Below are positions 62,023 through 64,000 of a stretch of DNA of 64,000 bases, piece after piece; the first letter of the stretch is position 1; every line of letters starts with the position of its first letter. The notes below the pieces were generated by a model that worked only from the letters and a program-made list of their open reading frames with translations, searched no databases and was not told the DNA's origin. The position numbers were made by a program, and so were the translations under genes. This DNA comes from Streptomyces shenzhenensis (GTDB lineage: Bacteria > Actinomycetota > Actinomycetes > Streptomycetales > Streptomycetaceae), in NCBI RefSeq assembly GCF_003688995.1, contig NZ_PENI01000045.1, positions 1 through 64,000 of the forward strand, in the 5' to 3' direction.

Positions 62023-62607
62023 TCAGCCGGTGAATGCCTCGACGAGTGTCCAGATCGCCAGGCCCGTCATGCAGACGCCGCCGATGCGCTGCACGGTCTT
62101 CAGCGGTACCCGCTTGGCGATGAAGCGGCCCGCGAGGAGGGCGAGCGCGGACACGGACATCAGGGCGGCGGCGGAGCCGATGGCGGTGGGGAGCCAGCCG
62201 TTGGTGGCGGCGAGGTTGGCGGTGGTGATCTGGGTGAGGTCCCCCCACTCGCTGATGAAGACGGCCATGAAGGCGGTGGTGTAGACGGGCCAGAAGCCGG
62301 TGACGGTCTTGGCGCCGCCTTCGCCGTCCTCGTCGTCGCCCCCGCCGCGCAGCAGCACGACGGCTCCGAAGGCGAACAGGGCGGCGGAGACGAGCTTGAC
62401 CGCCATCGAGGGCAGCAGGCCGATCAGACTGCCGGCACCGACGGCGAGGGCGACGTGGACGACGAAGGCCGTGGATGTCCCGAACCACACGTAGAGCGGG
62501 CGCATGCGGGTACCCATGGCCAGCGACGCGAACATGGTCTTGTCGGGAAGTTCGGCGAGGAAAATCAGCCCGAAGGCGGTGATGATCGCCAGGGGGTCGA
62601 GAGTCAT
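62023..62607 (-). CDS. GDT1/TMEM165-family Mn2+/Ca2+ exporter
   Basis: 194 residues, six helices in two repeats, each with the family motif E.GD(K/R)(T/S): FLAELPDKTMFASLAMG and VFISEWGDLTQITTANLAATNG. A Gly/Asp/Glu-rich loop (GGGDDEDGEGG) separates them. These proteins export manganese or calcium. ATG 62607 is chosen. The leader contains a yybP-ykoY (Mn2+) riboswitch, indicating induction by manganese. Confidence 0.93.
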   Translation of the reverse strand: MTLDPLAIITAFGLIFLAELPDKTMFASLAMGTRMRPLYVWFGTSTAFVVHVALAVGAGSLIGLLPSMAVKLVSAALFAFGAVVLLRGGGDDEDGEGGAKTVTGFWPVYTTAFMAVFISEWGDLTQITTANLAATNGWLPTAIGSAAALMSVSALALLAGRFIAKRVPLKTVQRIGGVCMTGLAIWTLVEAFTG

Positions 62608-62697
62608 CCTGGTGCTTTCTGCTGGGGCCGGGCCGAAGGCTCGAACGGCACCCACTGAGGTGACGGGAAGACCCCTTACGGCCCGGCACGATGACGC

Positions 62698-62720
62698 GGC
62701 CCCGCACGTGTGTGCGGGCC
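62698..62720 (-). terminator. Hairpin in the riboswitch expression platform
   Basis: CCCGCAC-GTGT-GTGCGGG (62701-62718), extended by GG/CC, is a strong stem between the riboswitch and the exporter start. No U-tract follows, so it may act by pausing, Rho access or translation control. Confidence 0.5.
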
Positions 62721-62731
62721 GTGTTGTGCCG

Positions 62732-62846
62732 TGGCCGAAGGTCTCGTCCACCGGCCCATCACCTCGGGCCGGCCCGATGGCCGGGAAGCCCGTGAGGGCG
62801 TCCAGTGTGTCGACCAGCGGTGTTGCGGGACTACTCCCCTTCGCCG
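62732..62846 (-). ncRNA. yybP-ykoY manganese riboswitch
   Basis: Minus-strand leader of the GDT1 exporter gene. It contains the two hallmark segments of this class: AAGGGGAGTAG at the 5' end (62831-62841) and GACGAGACCTTCGGCC at the 3' end (62732-62747), with GGTCGACACACTGG and CGGGCCGG loops between. GCGAAGG and CCTTCGGC can pair as P1. The regulated gene family is the commonest partner of this riboswitch. Confidence 0.88.
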
Positions 62847-63067
62847 CGCTCAGCCTAAGCAATCGGAAGGGCCGAGGTAAAGCCGGTTCCGGGTGGCGCA
62901 CCTCACCCCCGGGGCCGGGGCCGTCCGGCTGACGGCCGTGCGGGTTCGTTCCGGGCCGCGGGTGTCCGTGGTCCCCGGCGAACGGCGTGCCGGAACGGGC
63001 AGAGCGTGCGCGGGAGGCCGGGCGGCGCGGTGATGCCCGGTATGCCCGCCGCCCCTACGGTGGTGGC

Positions 63068-64000
63068 ATGCCGGTGATCAACGGTGGCGGGTCGAAAGGG
63101 CCGGCCAGGACGCGCACGGTCGGCGTTCTGGGCGTGGCCCTGCTGTTCGTGCTGTCCGTCACGGCTGCCTCCATCGATCCGCACCAGGACGAGGTGGATC
63201 TACGCTGGCCTGCCGTGGTGCTGGCCGCCGTCGGTTCCTCCGCGCTGCTGCGGCGGCATCGCAACCCGCTCGGTGTGCTGGCCCTGACCGTGGGCTGCGG
63301 AGTGTTCTTCGAGGTGCTGGGGTTCCGGGAGAGCCCCTTGGTGATGGGCCCGGTTCTGGTGTCCGTCTACACCGTGGCCGTGCACACCGACCGGCGCACG
63401 GGCTGGATCGCGGCTGTCGTCTCGGCCGCCGTACTGGTGGGGACCGCCACGGTCTGGGCCTCGCAGGAATGGCTGGACCCGGACAAGGTCGCCATGCTGG
63501 CGTGGACGGCGCTGCCGACCGCCATCGGGGACGCGGTGCGCTCCCGTCGCGCCTACGTGGCCGCCGTGGAGGAACGGGCCGAACATGCGGAGCGCACCCG
63601 CGAGCAGGAGGCGCGGCAGCGGGTCGCGGCCGAACGGGTGCGGATCGCACGCGAGTTGCACGACATCGTCGCGCACCACATCGCGTTGATCAACGCTCAG
63701 GCGGGTGTGGCCGTGCATCTGGTGGAGCGGCGGCCGGAACGGATAGTCACCGCTCTGGAGGACATCCGGGACACCAGCCGGTCCGCCCTGGACGAACTGC
63801 GGGCCACCGTGCGCCTGCTGCGGCAGTCCGACGACACGGTGCCCCGCGATCCGATGCCGGGCCTCGCCCAGGTGCCCGACCTTCTGGCGTCGTTCGAACG
63901 CGCCGGCCTGGTCGTGAAGCACACGCAGGAAGGGACCGCCGAGCCGCTGGAGCCGGCCGTCGATCTGGCCGCGTACCGGATCGTGCAGGAGTCCCTGACC
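63068..64000 (+). CDS. NarL-type sensor histidine kinase, 5' part
   Basis: 311 codons open to the right edge. N-terminal helices (TVGVLGVALLFVLSVTAAS, VVLAAVGSSALL, PVLVSVYTVAVHTD, GWIAAVVSAAVLVGTATVW), then the HisKA_3 motif RVRIARELHDIVAHHIALINAQAGVA with phospho-acceptor H198, and the N-box beginning AYRIVQESLT at the edge. ATG 63068 (TGGTGGC upstream) is chosen. A response regulator gene is expected just beyond the window. Confidence 0.92.
   Translation, partial: MPVINGGGSKGPARTRTVGVLGVALLFVLSVTAASIDPHQDEVDLRWPAVVLAAVGSSALLRRHRNPLGVLALTVGCGVFFEVLGFRESPLVMGPVLVSVYTVAVHTDRRTGWIAAVVSAAVLVGTATVWASQEWLDPDKVAMLAWTALPTAIGDAVRSRRAYVAAVEERAEHAERTREQEARQRVAAERVRIARELHDIVAHHIALINAQAGVAVHLVERRPERIVTALEDIRDTSRSALDELRATVRLLRQSDDTVPRDPMPGLAQVPDLLASFERAGLVVKHTQEGTAEPLEPAVDLAAYRIVQESLT

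Overview
The window is about 72% G+C, codes densely on both strands with third-position G/C bias, and uses GTG and occasional TTG starts. Its gene families (NCS1 permeases, mycothiol-era DinB proteins, PadR/HxlR/GntR/TetR regulators, encapsulin with DyP, NarL two-component systems, TAXI binding proteins) fit an actinomycete, most likely a Streptomyces or close relative. No rRNA, tRNA, prophage, CRISPR array or replication origin was seen. The content looks like accessory chromosome: many small catabolic or stress operons, each with its own regulator and often a visible palindromic operator, plus several insertion scars.

Region 1 (1-15 kb): 3' end of a TerC/DUF475-like membrane protein; a leftward operon of a Clp-N-like protein, a NarL-type histidine kinase and a response regulator. 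That operon is split by a 2.8 kb cargo (quinone oxidoreductase, enoyl-CoA hydratase, HxlR regulator) framed by two outward-facing transposase 3'-end relics. Then a flavin reductase, a quinone oxidoreductase with a secreted SRPBCC protein, DinB, an aldo/keto reductase, a secreted GH43 enzyme, a broken aldo/keto reductase, and an APC permease/PadR pair sharing a 10-bp palindrome.

Region 2 (15-31 kb): a GntR-ADP-ribosylglycohydrolase-NCS1-PfkB operon with the logic of E. coli yegTUVW; an SDR; an IS630-type MITE; a methyltransferase; a TetR-controlled permease/alcohol dehydrogenase/aldehyde dehydrogenase operon; an NAD-epimerase; and a malic enzyme-fumarase operon.

Region 3 (31-46 kb): a GlxA-type regulator with an isochorismatase-like hydrolase; an OmpR-type two-component system co-transcribed with a lone TAXI solute-binding lipoprotein/Tat protein, divergent from ligJ-ligI-MFS genes for 2-pyrone-4,6-dicarboxylate breakdown; a P450 with a second, inverted MITE copy abutting its start; a D-galactonate operon (dgoR-like, dgoD, KDG-kinase-like); and two envelope proteins.

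Region 4 (46-64 kb): DUF1275 protein; a DyP peroxidase carrying an encapsulin cargo tag next to its encapsulin shell and a deleted lactate dehydrogenase; a DMT transporter, MGDG-synthase-like glycosyltransferase, polysaccharide deacetylase and SDR; a Pro/Thr-rich anchored protein; a histidine phosphatase; two TetR-hydrolase units with clear operators; an ArsR/P1B-4 metal ATPase pair; a GDT1-family Mn/Ca exporter under a yybP-ykoY riboswitch; and the start of another NarL-type histidine kinase.

The most novel-looking assemblies are the TAXI-two-component-lig-MFS locus, the yeg-like nucleoside locus with an NCS1 permease, and the IS-framed insertion inside a two-component operon.
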